Assembly (NCBI GenBank): GCA_031420365.1
Contig: JANOMP010000047.1
Coordinates: forward strand, 1 to 22,336
DNA from: Leadbetterella sp031420365
GTDB taxonomy: Bacteria; Bacteroidota; Bacteroidia; Cytophagales; Spirosomataceae
Direction of reading: 5' to 3'
Length of the DNA: 22,336 bases
The position numbers and the translations under genes are program-made. Under the pieces are notes generated by a model. The model saw only the letters and a list, made by a program, of their open reading frames with translations, was not told the DNA's origin and searched no databases. The stretch's first letter is position 1, and each line of letters opens with the position of its first letter. Shown one piece after another: positions 22,043 to 22,336 of the stretch.

Positions 22043-22336
22043 AATCTAAAAAAAACTTTTTACTGGTCTTCTCACTACTTTTCTTAGTCTAGGCTATGCT
22101 CCTCTTGTGCTTTACTCTTGGCTTCCAGCCTACCATCTCACAAGTAGTTCTCTGAGGGGGATCTGCTTTTATCGCTTTTAACTTAAAAAAAATGCAGGTC
22201 TGATGACCTTTTCTTAACATTCAGCCCTTCCTCACTACTGTTTCTCTCGCTTCATGAGTACTATGGCCTGCCGGCGGGCGTTCCCGTGACTTCTGGGTTT
22301 TAACCACTCGGGTATTCGCTCATACCTCCGTCAATT
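22043..22336 (-). ncRNA. Group II intron 5' RNA region (partial)
   Basis: A 294-base non-coding stretch upstream of the RT start on the minus strand. It has GC-rich short inverted segments (for example GCCCGCCGGC near 22270-22280) and a GAGAGAAACAG-GGAAGGGCTG stretch near 22206-22245 that resembles intron domain I-III sequence. Domain boundaries, EBS1 and EBS2 cannot be set without the missing 5' part. No protein gene is seen here. Confidence 0.6.

Larger units (their letters stand above)
20669..22336 (-). mobile_element. Group II intron, 3' part, 5' end beyond the window
   Basis: The minus strand contains, in intron order, part of the 5' RNA (22336-22043), an RT/maturase ORF, a 34-nt domain V and a domain VI with a bulged A. 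The 3' boundary is set at 20669 by the terminal CTCGAT after the branch point. Its G+C is clearly higher than the AT-rich host genes, which suggests acquisition. No GTGYG-type 5' end is seen in the last 294 bases, so the intron and its 5' exon extend past the edge. The orientation is opposite to the acyl-CoA synthetase gene. With no endonuclease domain, it probably moves by retrotransposition into single-stranded or replicating DNA (known for such introns). Confidence 0.92.

Noticed and set aside
20669..22336. Diversity-generating retroelement or defence-associated RT
   Set aside because: The RT has group II maturase architecture and is followed directly by domains V and VI; no template/variable repeat pair or accessory gene was seen.

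Overview
The window is a chromosomal segment of an AT-rich Bacteroidota, plausibly Cytophagales or a near relative (inference). Evidence for the phylum: several genes have the TAnnTTTG type of -7 promoter box, Shine-Dalgarno sequences are mostly absent, and the gene set includes a DUF4270 lipoprotein, a half-length GT5 'glycogen synthase', a YtxJ-type bacillithiol protein and an M61 peptidase. Nearly all genes are intact housekeeping genes. Two insertions stand out: a roughly 400-bp ORF-less element near the left end and a group II intron at the right end.

Layout. 168-521 hpf (ribosome hibernation) converges on tsaB (540-1220), which abuts an S41 processing protease (1221-2873); hpf and tsaB share one terminator hairpin. 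2874-3459 carries no gene, but contains a 401-bp MITE-like element (3010-3410) with 13-bp perfect terminal inverted repeats and a 9-bp direct flanking repeat. Next come a small membrane ORF (3460-3747), rnpA (3721-4110) and rpmH (4257-4412, a 51-residue L34), with an intrinsic terminator between rpmH and rnpA. A PDZ-less M61 peptidase (4500-5918) is divergent from rpmH. A GT5-like half protein (6143-6952), a DUF4270 lipoprotein (6960-8303) and glmS (8471-10306) follow on the plus strand. An M23 peptidase (10540-11151, minus) is divergent from panC (11241-12077), which is followed by ytxJ (12125-12466). ytxJ overlaps tail to tail with a phosphopantetheinyl transferase (12460-13110, minus). A WD40 protein (13146-14051), a DivIVA/helix-hairpin-helix fusion (14195-15412), folB, an MFS transporter, folD, a cytoplasmic-looking trypsin-like protease (18068-18895) and an acyl-CoA synthetase (19006-20667) complete the plus-strand series.

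From 20669 to the window end the minus strand holds the 3' part of a group II intron: part of the 5' RNA, an endonuclease-less RT/maturase (20765-22042), a good domain V and a domain VI with a bulged branch-point A. Its inferred 3' end lies one base beyond the acyl-CoA synthetase stop codon, antisense to that gene. Its 5' end is outside the window.

Functional themes are translation and RNA processing (hpf, tsaB, rnpA, rpmH), envelope precursors and remodelling (glmS, M23, S41), cofactor synthesis (panC, folB, folD, PPTase), thiol redox (ytxJ) and fatty-acid activation. No CRISPR array, tRNA, rRNA or recognisable defence operon was seen. The strongest candidates for new biology are the MITE-like element, the DivIVA-HhH fusion, the GT5 half protein that has lost the ADP-glucose-binding motif, and the insertion site of the intron.
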